Assembly (NCBI GenBank): GCA_050013615.1
Contig: JBEKEX010000185.1
Coordinates: forward strand, 1 to 5,168
Length of the DNA: 5,168 nt
Direction of reading: 5' to 3'
Origin: JBEKEX01 sp050013615
GTDB taxonomy: Bacteria; Chloroflexota; Anaerolineae; Anaerolineales; Anaerolineaceae
Below the pieces are notes generated by a model that made no database searches, was not told the origin of the DNA, and saw only the letters and a list, made by a program, of their open reading frames with translations. Shown piece by piece: positions 5,039 through 5,168 of this stretch (the first letter of the stretch is position 1; each line of letters starts with the position of its first letter). A program made the position numbers and the translations under genes.

Positions 5039-5108
5039 CCTCTTTATCTTACCGCACTTTAAAAATTGCACAGGGCAGGGGAGACAAGTACTTTGGCGAC
5101 AGGAAAAA

Positions 5109-5168
5109 TTATTGGTAATGGGTCAGGATACTGATTACCGCATCCGCATAGGTATAGCCCACATTGAT
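5109..5168 (-). CDS. C-terminal end of an unidentified protein (5' part outside window)
   Basis: The minus strand is open from the right edge to a TAA at 5111-5109, giving 19 final residues INVGYTYADAVISILTHYQ. Codon use looks like ordinary coding sequence, and the position, 70 bp before a lipoprotein gene on the same strand, fits a neighbouring gene end. It is too short to assign a family. A chance open frame cannot be excluded. Confidence 0.5.
   Translation of the reverse strand: MNVGYTYADAVISILTHYQ

Noticed and set aside
4469..5062. 197-codon plus-strand frame at the right end
   Set aside because: It crosses tRNA-Gly and the promoter on the opposite strand and is antisense to the lipoprotein with a signal peptide and lipobox.

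Overview
The window reads as chromosomal DNA of a moderate-GC bacterium, most likely Chloroflexota of the Anaerolineae type. This is an inference from three things: a class I T-box riboswitch in front of valS (T-boxes occur mainly in Firmicutes, Actinobacteria, Chloroflexota and Deinococcota), lipoproteins with Thr/Pro-rich linkers and tails, and an RRM plus Gly-rich RNA-binding protein. No phage, transposase, CRISPR or secretion genes are visible. The genes are mostly housekeeping or transport genes. The unusual content is in the RNA-level elements between them.

Layout, left to right. Positions 1-908 (minus) hold the N-terminal 302 codons of valyl-tRNA synthetase. Its roughly 325-nt leader runs up to about 1232 and is a T-box riboswitch with a GUC (Val) specifier, a TGGT bulge matching the tRNA-Val 3' end, and a terminator. 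It is driven by a near-consensus promoter at 1240-1268. A Nudix hydrolase gene (1309-1935, plus) diverges from the same short region. A small RRM RNA-binding protein gene (2037-2387, minus) converges on it, with a strong hairpin between the two stops. The RRM gene has its own leader, which contains a terminator-like hairpin and a competing alternative hairpin. Diverging from it is a solute-binding lipoprotein gene (2598-4088, plus) with a good promoter of its own.

Positions 4124-4546 form a minus-strand tRNA cluster: tRNA-Gly(GCC), then tRNA-Cys(GCA) with its terminator, then two tandem 114-bp units. Each unit is a broken copy of the 3' half of tRNA-Cys, carrying a 16-nt net insertion in its T-loop, followed by its own terminator. 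A near-consensus promoter at 4581-4609 drives the cluster. Upstream on the same strand are a small lipoprotein with a possible copper-free cupredoxin-like fold (4628-5038) and the last 19 codons of an unidentified gene (5109-5168).

How the parts work together: the T-box ties ValRS production to the level of uncharged tRNA-Val. The RRM gene's leader suggests control by premature termination. The tRNA promoter and terminators form a self-contained stable-RNA operon. The solute-binding protein has no permease or ATPase next to it and must work with components encoded elsewhere, if it serves an ABC transporter. The strongest candidate for something undescribed is the tandem tRNA-Cys-derived array. 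The second is the RRM leader.
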